From Eucalyptus grandis (taxonomy: Eukaryota > Streptophyta > Magnoliopsida > Myrtales > Myrtaceae): a DNA stretch of 64,000 nt. Where the stretch lies: NCBI RefSeq assembly GCF_016545825.1, contig NC_052612.1, forward strand, positions 4,588,001 to 4,652,000, given 5' to 3'. Both the position numbers and the translations under genes were made by a program. The notes under the pieces are model-generated. The model did not search any database, had not been told where the DNA came from, and saw only the letters and a list, made by a program, of their open reading frames with translations. How positions within the stretch are numbered: the stretch's first letter is position 1; each line of letters starts with the position of its first letter. Below, piece after piece: positions 46,624 through 57,703 of the stretch.

Positions 46624-49550
46624 TGTGACATCCAGATTTTCGGGTTCTAATTTCGACTGGATAAATAGGGCCGTTGTTGTTCAGTTGAAGCCAGGGATTG
46701 TGAAATTGGGATACAAGTGGGCTATATTGGTAGGGAAAAATACTAATTGGAATGACGAGGTGTTGAATGAAATTATGAGAGTCAATTTAAATTGAATCAA
46801 GAGGGATTAAGGTCCAATTGGGAAGAAAAATTAACAAAATTCGTATGCCACCTCTACCCCATATTTTGGCCTACCTAAATGCTTCTAGAAGGGGCAAATT
46901 TGTCTTTGAATTGTGAGTGGATGACAGCCCATGGTGGCCCACGTGCGGATGACATAAGAGAGAGAGAGAGAGAGAGAATGAGAGAGGAAAAAGGGGAAAC
47001 CGGTTCCCCATTTCTTCCTCGTCGCTGCCTCTCCCCGCATCTCCATCTTCTTCCCTTTTCTTTGGGGTTTCTTCTTCAAAGCAACAACCGAAGAAGCCGG
47101 CGATAGCAGCAGCTTCGCTGTCGCCGCCTCTCGCCGTCGTCGTGGCACGCCTGCAAGCACCGGAGCTGCTCGCGCACCTGAGCCCGCCGCCGTGCTGCCG
47201 TCCGCGCATCTCCGCCCCCTCTCCTCCCTCTGGTTCCGAACGAAACAAGCGTAATGCAACAGCCGAGAGAAGAAAACCGGGCTGCCGTCGCTACTCGCCC
47301 CACTCGCGTGCTCCGCCGCTCGCCGGTTGCCTCCGTGCGCCTTGGTCGCTCTCTCGCCCGCCTTGCCGGCCCCAGCCGCTGTCCGGCCCCTGTTCCGCCT
47401 CTGTTCAGCTTCGTTTTGGCCATCACAGGCCATGGTTCGGCCTCCTCCGGCCACCATCCGGCCTCACCGGAGTCCTCTCGCCCTCCACCGGCCTTGTCTA
47501 GCTCGAATCAGCCCCGGATCCGCCCCTTCCAGCAGCGATCAGAGGGTTGCAGAAAATGGGTATCGCAGAGGGTTTTAGCCCGTTTTGGCCGCCTTCCCGA
47601 GCCCGGATGCTCGGCCCGCTTTGGGGAAAGTCGATCCTCGCGTCGAGCCCGTCGTTTTGAGTGAGTTTTACTCACTAATGCCTTCTTAGTGCGCTAATTA
47701 TACTTAAAGGTTGATTAGTGTTAATTAAGTGTAATTAGGTTGTTATATTAGAATTGATTAGTGATTATTAGTTAATTGCTTTGTATATTAGTTGTGTGAT
47801 TAGTGTAATTAGATAGAGAATTGCATGTAGTATTTATTGGATGCTTCTTGGGATTTTTCCGTCCCTTATCGGGTGTTAATTAAGCGATTCGGGCCTAGGT
47901 GGTATTTTTAGGAATTAAATATTAATTTTCGAAATTAATTATTTAATTATTTATTTCCGGAAATTCAATTGAGTTGGCTAGTGACCGGGATTTTATGCTG
48001 ATGATCGTGGTGCAGACCGTTTATTTAATTGAGCTTTATATTGTACTAAATTGAATTTATTGTATTTATTAATTTTAATTTTCGAAATTAATAAATTATT
48101 TATTTATTTTTCGGAAATTAAGATTTTGATGGCCGACGACCAAAATCTCGTGGTGATCGTCGTGGCGCAGTCCGTTTATTCATTTGAGCTCCACGTTGTA
48201 TGGAATTGAATAAATTGTTATATTTTAGGGATTTACCCTAAATTGATTGAAATTGATTGAGATTGAATTGGCCAAGTATGTTATTCAGCATTTATAATGC
48301 TTTGTTGAGTTGATTTAATTATTTGATTGAGAAATTGTTGGGTATTGGTTATCACCTGAATGGAAATACGTGGGCTCGGTGAATCGGAATATCACCTGGA
48401 GAATGCACGTGTATTCAATGGTTGATTATGTCATCTTGGCGAAGAAGTTGCCTTAGAGAATGCTCGTAAAAATGTGATAAGTGATCATGCCTGTGTGGCG
48501 ATAGTTGATCATGCCTGTGTGGCGATAAGTGATCATGCCTGTGTGGCGATGAGTGATCATGCCTGTGTGGCGTAGATTGTGCCTACGTGGCCGTATTTCT
48601 GTGTATCGATTATCGAAAGTGGTCGAGTGAGACCGTAAAGCCATTGAGTATCGAAAGTGGTCGAGTGGTGGACTGTGTCTTCCACCTTTGCTTAAGATGT
48701 GATATGAGGATCGTAGTTCGTAATTGATGATTGAGATGGAATAATCGAATTGACCCAGAATGGTCCGTCTGACATGTAATCGACGAGGTCGATTGATCAT
48801 TGTTTTGATTTGATGTTGTGAATTGATTGACTGAATGGAAATGACCGTGAGTGGTCTTGTTGGCGTGTAATCGACTAAGTCGATTGATCGATGATTTGAT
48901 CTGAGTGTGATTTGATGTGATTCATTGCCTTGATTTGATGTTGTGAAATGATCGATTGAATGAAAGTGACCGTGAGTGGTCTTGTTGACATGTAATCGAC
49001 TAAGTCGATTAGATCGATGCTTCGATCTGTGATGTGATTGCTTGTGTGCCTATTTAATCTGTGCTAATATGCAGGTGGAATCTGAGGCTAAGGTAAGTCC
49101 TTTGACTCATGTTGTGCATAGGCAGCCCTAAGGTGTATTAGTTTACTAATCGGGTCTTAGGAGGTAGAACTTGCTGAGACGTGGTCTCAATGGTTATTGA
49201 ATAACCATTTCAGGACCTGGATGAGGAGCCTAAGGAGCATGAATCTGACGAGGAGTACGTGGAGGAGGACCCCGAGTATGACATCGAGTACGACCCGGAT
49301 GAGGACCGAAATCCTATCCCGTCTTGTCGACCTTGTTTGCATATAAAAAGTTGTAGTTGTGAATTTTCAGTGAGAAAATGTATGGCCCGCTTTTCTATCC
49401 CATTGCTTTATTATCTCAGGGATTTATAATCGCTTCCGCATGTCTTTATAAAGAATGAAAGGGTCGGCGATACATAGTCCTGGGATATCGCATTTTTAAA
49501 ATCGACCAAGAGTAAGGGATGTGTGCGTGCCTGAGGGTCGGGGCGTGACA
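46624..49550 (+). mobile_element. solo Ty3 LTR nested in the 3' LTR
   Basis: 2927 bp, TGTGACATCCAGATTTTC to GGCGTGACA, with CTGAC at 46619-46623 and 49551-49555. The 5' LTR shows the uninterrupted site at 34020. Same family as the copy in URH2 exon 4, but its central array differs (48481-48575). Confidence 0.93.
48481..48575 (+). repeat. tandem array in the nested solo LTR
   Basis: Four copies of GTGATCATGCCTGTGTGGCG with spacers ATA/ATG. Confidence 0.85.
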
Positions 49551-51136
49551 CTGACTGTCCGGGATCCACCATCGCCGTCGTTGTTCGCCGCGGTCGTCGC
49601 CGTTGCCACCTTCGATCGATCTAGCATTGTCGCCGTCGCGCCCTTGTTTGAGGAAAGGTAAAAACCCGTCGCCGTCCATTGCAACCCCATTCTGTTGCCG
49701 TCGCCGTCGTCGTGGTCCCCATCGTTCGTTGCTGTCACCGCCGTAGCTGTCGTCGCCGCCATAGCGCTTCAGTTTCCTCCCCGACGCCGCGGATTTGCAA
49801 ACCCTAGGGTTTGCGATTTTCCGGGTCGCGAAGTGGATCCGGACTTGGAAAATCGGGTAGGGTTTGCGATTCGGGGGTGGCTAGAGGACGAGTCGGGTGC
49901 CGGAGAGCCGGGTCGGGTAGTGTTTCGCTATGGAGCGGGTCGTTGGGCGAGGCCAGTGTCCCCGAACGCTCGACCACGGCGTCGTTTTTGTTTAATAATT
50001 TGTTTTAAAAAAAAAAAAAGTCGGGCCCGCTTAGCGGGCCCGTCGCTCAACGTTCAGTTGGCCCGGGTCGGACCCAACTCGCGGATCCGACCGGGTCGGT
50101 TTCATTTTGTTTCATTATTTTAATATAAAATAATATTCTAATAAATAAAAAAATATTTTATTTAAAAAAATCAAAAAATGTTTTATTTAAAAAAATTTAA
50201 AAAAATTTAAAAAAAATGTTTTATTTAAAAAAAAAAAATCGAGAAAAATAAAAAATAATTTATTTTCCAAAAATATTGAAAATATTAAAAATATTTTATT
50301 TTCCGAAAAATAAAAATAAAAATAAAAATATTCCATATTTTTGAAAAAAAGCCAAAAATCCAAAAAGCCGAAAATTCATGAGAAAGCCAAAAAAAAATTA
50401 GAAAAAGCCAAAAAGACTTATATTTTTCCAAAAAATACCAAAAATAAAAAAAAAAATCCCTTTTGTCCAAAAAATTAGAAAAGACTCAAAAATGTTTTTC
50501 CCCCAAAAATGCATGGAAAATCCCTCGAACATTCAAAAAACCTCAGGGTTTAAATAAGATTAGGTTCCGAAGGGCATTAGTGATTAACTAGTGTAATCAA
50601 GTCCCCGATCCTAATTTCTCAGTTTGCGCAGGAGCGAGTATTTCTCCCGATACTTCGCTTAGGTTTCTAATCGACCCACCCCAAATTGATTAGTGGCGAC
50701 TCCGTTTTAAAATTAATTTACAGATTGAAAATTTAGACTATTAAAGTCGTGAATTTGTGGACTTGGGACAATCCGGGATAACTAATTTCAGCCAAGCCAT
50801 TAGCCTCCTTAGGCGCTTGTACCCGATCGCAGGCGCCGAAAAAAAGAAGTCGCGACACACACAGTAACCGAAAATGCATACAAAATCGAGGGTCCCTCAC
50901 ATGTGCTAGTGTCGACCCTACTCCTACCACTACCTGGTTATATGTACAGATTGGGATCCTATCAGCCACTCGACCATGTTCATCCCTTCACACCAACCGC
51001 AAATGCATCTCAACCACTCAATCAATTTGTCAAGGCGACGAGTCACCATTTCAAGAGCCGAGCCTAAGTGATCAATAGTAACCCCTGAATCCTATAACGG
51101 CAATGTACGAAAGCGTGCAATTAGCAAATTACATAC

Positions 51137-51196
51137 GGTAATTGTCACTTGGGACCCTTCAGCCACAGGGATGTCGGTCCGTCCTGCAACCTCCAG
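51137..51196 (-). CDS. URH2: URH2-like exon 3
   Basis: 60 nt: LEVAGRTDIPVAEGSQVTIT, acceptor GGAG|CTG, donor ACC|GTATGT. The family sequence NALHLLEVAGRTDIPVAEG matches well across exons 2-3. Confidence 0.82.
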
Positions 51197-51367
51197 CTCC
51201 ACCACCATAAAAAAAGAAGAGAAAATAAGGTCAAAACGTTTGTGACCCCACAGAAAATTCACAGTACAATCGATTCAGTCCTTCAGCCAACACCAGAAAA
51301 AGTGAGCATACGAAATCCCGAAAGCCTCCTGCAATAAACTGTCACGCACCACCTAAGTGAAACATAC

Positions 51368-51482
51368 AGATGCAAGGCGTCTCTGGTGGCCAGGGTCGTG
51401 TGGACCTTCCCGTGTATGGTGGTGAGGCCGATCACCTCCAGCTGTGGCGACCGCAGCGCGATGAAGATCGCCATGACGTCGT
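51368..51482 (-). CDS. URH2: URH2-like exon 2
   Basis: Acceptor TTTCAG|ACGACG. Encodes DVMAIFIALRSPQLEVIGLT and THGKV-like IHGKVHTTLATRDALHL. The donor reads CATCT|GTATGT; one more G (CATCTG|GTATGT) would restore phase with exon 3, so a base seems lost here. The usual Asn of the GNV motif is Lys. Confidence 0.8.
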
Positions 51483-51601
51483 CTGAAAGACGTCGAACCC
51501 ATTTACGACGGTCAGAATCGAGGCACACTCATGATGCAAAATCGGGTGATTCAATGGAAAAATCAAAGCTTTTCGGGATGTAGGACAGAAATTCTACATA
51601 C

Positions 51602-51650
51602 CGATGCCAGGGTCGGTGTCGATGATGATCTTCTTCTTCGTCGCGGCCAT
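51602..51650 (-). CDS. URH2: URH2-like exon 1
   Basis: MAATKKKIIIDTDPGI; ends CATCG|GTATGT. Joined to exon 2 the split codon becomes Asp, completing DTDPGIDD, the calcium and ribose-binding motif. Confidence 0.85.
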
Positions 51651-52379
51651 AGCCCGCGCCGAGACGCCGGAGACTAGTGACAGTGTGCGTGGGTGCCTTG
51701 CTGAGATTGAAGAGAGCAGTAGTAGCAGAAACGGATCACAAAGTGATGATCTTTGATGGCAAGATGACTCGGCCGGATCAAAGTGATGGCTGGCAGGGAA
51801 GGAGGGTCCCCGCGATGAACTGGATGTTAGCCGATCCACGTGCAAAACGGGAAGCCCATTTTAATCTCTGGAGCAACCATTAATTGAGGATCCTGTTCAT
51901 CGAGAAATCATTCAAGAATTCTCATAAACAAAAAGATAGAGACGGACGAGCACAGAACGCGGAGGAGAAAAACTAGAGAATAGAGAGAGGGGGAGAGATA
52001 TTATGATAATGTATGTAATTATTTATGTTGCATAAAATGGTAAAATAACTACATTATCCTTGTCATTAGAATATGAGTAATATTGGAGTAATGGTTTGTG
52101 GAAATTTGTAGATTAAATTCTCCTGTATATATTACATATCATTCATTCTCGTCACGCTAAAATCCATGCCACCGCAGAAACAACAACAGCCCTGGATCCT
52201 CTTATCATTCCCGATGCGGCCGGTCCTCTGGGTCACCTTTGAGTATGACAGGCCAATGAAAATGAAAGTTCAGTTCATGCTTCAAGTGCCACAAGATGAC
52301 ATTAACTCATCAGTCATCGATGTTCTGTGTTAAAAAGAGGTGGGATATATGATCAAATGTGTTGGACGAGAGGGGGTCA
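51651..52379. other. 5' flank of the URH2-like gene
   Basis: Presumed 5' UTR and promoter; CT/GA-rich near 51690-51990. No clear TATA box at a convincing distance. Confidence 0.4.
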
Positions 52380-52900
52380 TAGCATGAGAATGCACCATTA
52401 CCATGCAAGTTTCGTAAGGTAGTGCAGTTTATGTATCACCTGCCGTCATGCCAATATTTCTTACATGAATGAGGTTTACTGTTATCCAGTCACTTGTATT
52501 TTATATCAAATTAGCCGTCCGATGGTGGTTTCAGCAATTTAATCATTTAAAGCGTCCTCCATAGGCGATGACTGATAAATCTTTGGCGGCTAGAGTTTCG
52601 GAATGTTTCTCTTAGAAATATGTAAATGTTTTGAACATTTTAAGAAAATAAAGATGAAAAAAGGCCAGATTGGAGTTTCGTGACTCTCTGGGTAACTCTA
52701 TTTTGGACTCACATGACTATATTCTACATCTGGCTTGCTAAGCTACACAAATATTAAAGCTTGCAAGAAAATGACTGGGTGAAAATGTTATCAGCTAGCC
52801 GGCAAGGAGAAACGGAGGAAACTGACTTGTTTTTGCCAAACAACTGCAGCTTCCAAAAGCTAGTCCCCATCTCTTATATAGGTTGGATGTGCTTCTCTTA
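52380..52900 (+). repeat. inverted duplication, copy 1
   Basis: Matches the reverse complement of about 62125-62620 in order: CTGTTATCCAGTC, TATCAAATTAGC, TTGGAGTTTCGTGACT, ATCTGGCTTGCTA, CTTCCAAAAGCTAGTCCCC. Indels are frequent. Its function is not recognised. Confidence 0.75.
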
Positions 52901-54282
52901 TCCGTAAGTGGGTAGGACAAGGACATTAATGATTCCTGAAATTTTATACGTCATGTAATGTTGACAATTAGAATTTTGTCACAGCAGCGCTCTTGCATAG
53001 TTTTAAGTAATTGGAATATATTTTCTACCAATAAAAATTTCAATGATGAATTGCATTTCATGTTCTGACGTAAAAGTAATATCGTCACTTCACTCATAAA
53101 GCTGAGTTTAGTGGCATTTCGGTTATAAGTATTAATCAATTTCTCGATTTAAAGGGTATTTTGTCATTTTCCTAGTTTATGGGCATCTCCTCTTTGAAAA
53201 TGTTTGAGAAGGGCCATTAATCAATTCATAGTCATTTTAATGTTTGAAAATGTTTTAGTAGAGTGAAGAGGTATACGGGATTATGTTTAATCTATGCATA
53301 GGCACATTTCTAAATTCGAATTTCTAGTTTGGAGAATATAGCGACCTCTTGTATCTTATTGGGATCCTAACTCGTTTAGAACAGGTTACTGGCCACGTTA
53401 GCATAACGATGATTTAATTTTTTTAAAAAGGGAAAAACAATTGTGATAGGTAGAGTTTGGAAGAGTTTGTACTTAGTGTAAATGTTATCCAGGTCTACCG
53501 AGCAATCTTCTTAAATCACTCCAAGGTTTGCTTGTTCTCATTTCATTAATTAGCAATGAAGAAATTTGATGATAGAGGATCTGAAATTACTTCTGTAGAA
53601 ACTGGAAGAATCACAAAAAGAAAAAAAAAAAACGGATATCAAAATCCTTGCTTTTAATTGGTATGGAGAATTTACCTCATCCTTTCTTTCTTTATTTAAC
53701 ATGATCCTAAATGAAGGTTTGAGAAAAAAATGACGTTGGTTAATATTTTTGCACGATTCTTTTCTTATGGCTCTCGCAATCTAAGAATCTTTTATATTTA
53801 AATCTGAAATCTACGAAAGAAAAAACCAACCAGAAATGTCCTTTTCAATTTGCCATCCATCGTTTTTTGGAGCTTAAAAACCCACTTGATTTCAAATCTT
53901 GCTAGGAAAATTGTAAATGCTATTAAGGACTATCGAATAAGCCATCAATTTAGGCATTCTGAGTTCATTTTCCTGTTCTGGTGGTAGAATAATTGAATAA
54001 AGAGTCAAACAGTTGTGGATCAATTATTGGACACCAACGTGACTTACGAATCACGTAATTTCGTGCAAATTAAGAATATTGCTTGGGGAACATGGAGAAA
54101 AAGAGGAAAAAAAAGAAAAGAAAAGAAGAGACAGGACATAAATGGGTCTAAGTTGAAGAAGAAAAGGAAAAAAGAAAAAGTAGATGAAGATAGACCAAGT
54201 TAAAGAAAAAGAGTCGGGCTAATGATCATAGCATTGCTTTTTTTTGGATGGCTAAATTTCGACACAACGTGACAAAGGATAG
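52901..54282. other. intergenic, nothing recognised
   Basis: AT-rich DNA with A- and T-runs. No gene, RNA or repeat end identified. Confidence 0.5.
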
Positions 54283-54569
54283 GGATAATGTCCAGTTTAT
54301 GAATTTTGGTTCAATGAGTAATTTAGTTTTTGAACTTTCTCTCAATGTGCAATATGGTCCATGAATTTTTAATTTATTCAATGTAGTCCATGAACTTTTG
54401 GTACATATTTAATACAGTTCCTGAGTTATATTCAATATAGTCATTTTATTAATTTAAGACCAAAAATTACATCGAACATTTTCATACAATTTAGGAATTA
54501 TATTGAATATATACCAAAATTTTAAGAATTATATTAAATAAATTATAAGTTGAGGGGACACATTATATA
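54283..54569. mobile_element. probable short TIR element
   Basis: Left GATAATGTCCAGTTTATGAA faces an inverted AATATATAATGTGTCCCCTC at the right; inner TCCATGAACTTTTGG words recur. Ends are imprecise. Confidence 0.35.
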
Positions 54570-54594
54570 TTGGGCCAAAAAGTCTTAAAATGAT

Positions 54595-55870
54595 TGCATT
54601 TTCGGTCCTTTCTAAGTTACTTGCATGTTCATCCATTCTACAAATGAATGTAAACAAAGTATCTCATCCATTAAATGACAAGAGAAAAATATCTCATGCA
54701 TGAATGAAACTTCAATATCCATGATAATGATACCACATCTAATACAACACTTACTATTATTAATAAATGAGAATATATCTAACAAGTCATATGAGTGTGC
54801 TTGTATAGGATTCGTACGTCATCTTTCGTATCAAAAAAATAAAATCCTCTCAAACCAACTCAAAATTGAGAACCTGATGGGCCAAACTTATAATTATGTA
54901 TGGTTTACGTTCAAAGGGAGGTAATCATGCTACTTGTCTCCTCATCCTTGTAAGTGTAAAAGACTTGAAGAATATGATGCTTCAAACTTCTTGTTATATA
55001 TAGGTTAGTCTCTTTAATATATCCCATAATTTTACATCAATTTAAGATAGATCAACAATGTTAAAATGCTCAATAGTTTTACAAAATACCATATTAACAT
55101 TAAAATTGAGAATACAGATGTTGCGATGATTCCTTGCTTGTTTGTTAAAAGACAATGTTAATTGAAAAATCCAAAGTGGTAAAAGAATCGATTCATTATG
55201 GACGATGTTTATTACTTTGTGTCAAGTTAATATTTTATCATCTAATCAATTCTTTATCAATTCTACTACATAGCCACTCATTCCATGAATAAATGCAAGC
55301 AAGGTATTTCATATATTAAATGGCAGACTCATACATGTATGATGCTTATTGATTTGTGTCAAGTTGACGTTTTATCATTGAACTGGTCCTTTCTCAATTA
55401 TTTGCACGTTCATCTATTTCGTAAATGAATGTAAGTAAGGTATCTCATGCATGAATGAAACTTCAATATTTCCTATTATAACAAGTTGTTTAAAAGGATA
55501 TCTCATTCTTCCATCAAATATTCTACTTCTAACACAACACTAGATATTATTGATGAATAAGAATATATCCAATAACTCATATAAGTGTGCTTGTATAGGA
55601 TAGGTACATTTAAAATTGACACTTTAACAGGCAAAACTTATAATTATGTATTGTTTACATTAAACGGTGTAACCATGCTAGTTGTCTCTCTTCATCCTTG
55701 AGAGTAAAAAACACTTGACAAATAAGATGCTTCAAATTTATTGTTATACATAGGTTAGTCTCTTCTATATATTCAATAATTTTACATCAATCCAAGATAA
55801 ATCAACCTAGTTAAAGAACTCAGTGGTTTTGGAAAATACCATGTAAACATATCAAAATTAACAAAATCAT
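54595..55870 (+). repeat. tandem duplication, two diverged units about 780 bp apart
   Basis: 54595-55085 and 55378-55870 share CATGCATGAATGAAACTTCA, AGTGTGCTTGTATAGGAT, AACTTATAATTATGTAT and ATAGGTTAGTCTCTT in the same order; a weaker third partial unit lies at 55230-55330. Confidence 0.75.
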
Positions 55871-56098
55871 GTAACACCCAACAAACTAGTCAAACGTTGC
55901 ACCTTTGGTTAAGATACGATGAAGTCATATTTAGATTTTAATGTTTCTCACTAGGAAGAGTCAAAAGATTGTAGTCTCCATGTTATTGGTGGAGTCTTAT
56001 ACAATATAATATAATTAATACACATGCATGAGGTGATTCGTATGCATCTATAATAGTATATTGTGTCGAAAATCGAAAATCCATGTCATGGGACAAAA

Positions 56099-56136
56099 CC
56101 ATATATATATATGTGTGTGTGTGCGCGCGCGCGAGC
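56099..56136. repeat. compound microsatellite (AT)n(GT)n(GC)n
   Basis: Pure dinucleotide steps AT, GT, GC in succession. Confidence 0.9.
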
Positions 56137-56436
56137 ACTGAAGCATGGATCGGTATTATATAATAAGATTAGTCAATAGGAATAATTCCTCGTTTACACA
56201 ACCACATAAAAACCAAATAGATTGGAATCAAAAAGCACAAGGATCAAGTTAACAGAAATTAAATTTTGTATATCAAATTGTTGACACATAAATTATGGTG
56301 ACCCATGTAGTCATTCATTAATTACATAGGAAATTTATTACCCCTAAACAAAAATAATTTTCATCAAATTGAGGGGTTAGGAGCATTTGCATTGATAGCA
56401 ATACAGTTTATAATTTAAAAAAAAAATTAATTATTA

Positions 56437-56648
56437 TTTTTTTTTGGTGACCCAGGGAACCCGTGCACTGTACCAACACGAACAGTTCGAAAAGCCGGGG
56501 TAACAGGGGGTAAACCCTGGGGGCAACATGTGCTAGCCACCACACACGTGCCACCGGGTAAGTCACCCTGCGACGCCTGGAAATCGAACTCCTCCCCTTG
56601 CGTTAGGAGGAGAAGCTCGCCGCCAGCAGCGCCACCTAGGTGGGTGGT
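56437..56648 (-). mobile_element. tRNA-derived SINE-like element
   Basis: On the minus strand a Pol III B-box-like GGAGTTCGATTTCC (56592-56579) follows an A-box-like TGGCGCTGCTGGCGG; the element ends in CCTGGGTCACC plus an A-run. Flanks share AATTATTATT, which is low in complexity. About 200 bp, no ORF. Could be another short repeat. Confidence 0.5.
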
Positions 56649-56801
56649 AAAAAATAATAATTATTATTGATTATTATTAACATTGAAAAAAAAAAGATGG
56701 AGCGGGACCGGGCCAAGACTCGGCTTGCTCGGCCCCTTCTTTCATTCCTTTTTCTGCTTAGGCCCGGCCTCTTCCTTCTTTCTCTTGTTTTAAATGGCAG
56801 A

Positions 56802-57695
56802 TAGGGTGTGTAACTGGACCGGGTATACCCGGTTCCCAAATCGGCCCATCTAGAAAATAGGGTCAGGAATCGGTTCCAGTTGAAATAGGTTCGGGAACCG
56901 GTTCCCCAAATTTGGAATCGGTTTAAACCGGTCCAAGAACAGGTTCCGAGTGATTACCCACCCGGAAACCAATTCTTGGACCGGTTTTGGAACCGGTTCC
57001 CGAACAGGTTTTGTAAGTAGAGGTCCAAAACCCCAATTTCTATTCTTACTCTCACAATCATACAACGTTTTTCCTCTTGGCTCTCTCAAACACACATAGC
57101 ACTCCTCCTTTGTCATTCCTCTTCCTCACTTGATTCCCTCCCTCACCGGCTCCCTCTCGCACCGTCCGATGGACAGATGGTGTTCGTCACCGCCAAATTC
57201 TTGTGTATCACATGAATTGGCTGGCCTAATTTTTCTTTTGTAAGAGGAGTTGTGCCTTTATAAATGAGTAGCTTCATGTAGTAGTTATGGGAATAAGACT
57301 AATATTAGACCCATGTTTGTTGCTAATTCTTTGTTTTATGATTTTATTTATTATAATAAGCCTAGTGGATCCTTAATTTTTTGTTTAGTCAAAAAGTTCA
57401 TGTATTTATTTATTACAAATGCTTAATGTTTCAATACAAAATATGAAGATTATGTTATTTTCTCGCATATTAATTTAAAATTCGAAGTCGTATAGGATTT
57501 CGAGAGATTGCAAAACAGGTTCTAGTGGAAACAGGGTTGACCCTGGAACCGAATCGGAAAAATAGAGTGGGTTGGGTACAGGGTTCAATATAAACAGGGT
57601 CGAGTATAGGGTTAAGAAAAGAGGAATCGGTTATAACAGGGTCAGATACAGGGTCTAGGTCTAGACCTTACCCACCCTAGACCTAATCACCCCTA
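56802..57695. mobile_element. hAT-like non-autonomous element (894 bp)
   Basis: Ends TAGGGTGTGTAA and, inverted, TAGGGGTGATTA. Flanks ATGGCAGA (56794-56801) and ATGCCAGA (57696-57703), an 8-bp duplication with one mismatch. Subterminal GGAACCGGTTCC-type words at the left and ACAGGGTCGA-type at the right. TIR resembles that of the element at 14892. Confidence 0.75.
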
Positions 57696-57703
57696 ATGCC
57701 AGA

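Larger units (their letters stand above)
33443..50857 (+). mobile_element. Ogre/Tat-like Ty3 element lacking pol, with a nested solo LTR
   Basis: LTRs 33443-35314 and 46028-50857 start C/TGTTGACGCCTAAATT and end in GTCGC(A/G)ACA, with the duplication CACAC at 33438-33442 and 50858-50862. Without the nested solo LTR the element is about 14.5 kb. The internal region holds a DUF7745-type ORF, two gag-like segments, about 3.4 kb without recognisable coding sequence and 3 kb of tandem repeats. No protease, RT, RNase H or integrase motif was found. An ORF before gag, a PBS of the TGGCGA type and tandem repeats point to the Ogre/Tat lineage; this is inferred. It must have relied on a related autonomous element. 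Confidence 0.88.
46028..50857 (+). repeat. 3' LTR of the Ogre-like element, with nested solo LTR
   Basis: 4830 bp; 1898 bp after removing the solo LTR and one CTGAC. Ends GTCGCGACA and is followed by CACAC. Confidence 0.9.
27196..51650 (-). pseudogene. URH2: uridine nucleosidase (URH2-like), nine exons over 24.5 kb, disrupted
   Basis: Nucleoside ribohydrolases cleave uridine (and inosine or xanthosine) to base and ribose in the cytosol, in pyrimidine salvage. All nine exons are found by conserved protein segments and GT-AG borders: DTDPGIDDVMAIF (exons 1-2), EVAGRTDIPVAEGS (3), LRIADFVHGADEHGN (4), QIVLLGGAFSVNGNVNPAAE (5), IFGNPDAADIVFTSGAD (6), RFAQYLSRILEVYFSYHRE (7), VRVQTTGITRGL (8), KPTVKVAVTIDAPSVVKL (9). 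The protein would be about 325 residues, normal for the family. Intron 3 (18.1 kb) holds an Ogre-like element, intron 6 a TIR element. Damage: a 2.9-kb solo LTR inside exon 4; an apparent lost G at the exon 2 donor; TGA formed at the exon 7/8 junction; the conserved GNV Asn in exon 2 is Lys (GKV); the metal-ligand Asp of the HDP motif in exon 8 is Val (HVP). Asp residues of DTDPGIDD and both Asn of GNVNPAAEAN remain. URH2 rather than URH1 by overall match. Confidence 0.85.

Noticed and set aside
46304..46795. 163-codon ORF
   Set aside because: It runs from the Ogre-like LTR across the junction into the solo LTR; a chance fusion.
50733..50969. Possible extra exon of the nucleosidase gene
   Set aside because: It lies mostly inside the Ogre-like LTR; all nine expected exons are already accounted for.
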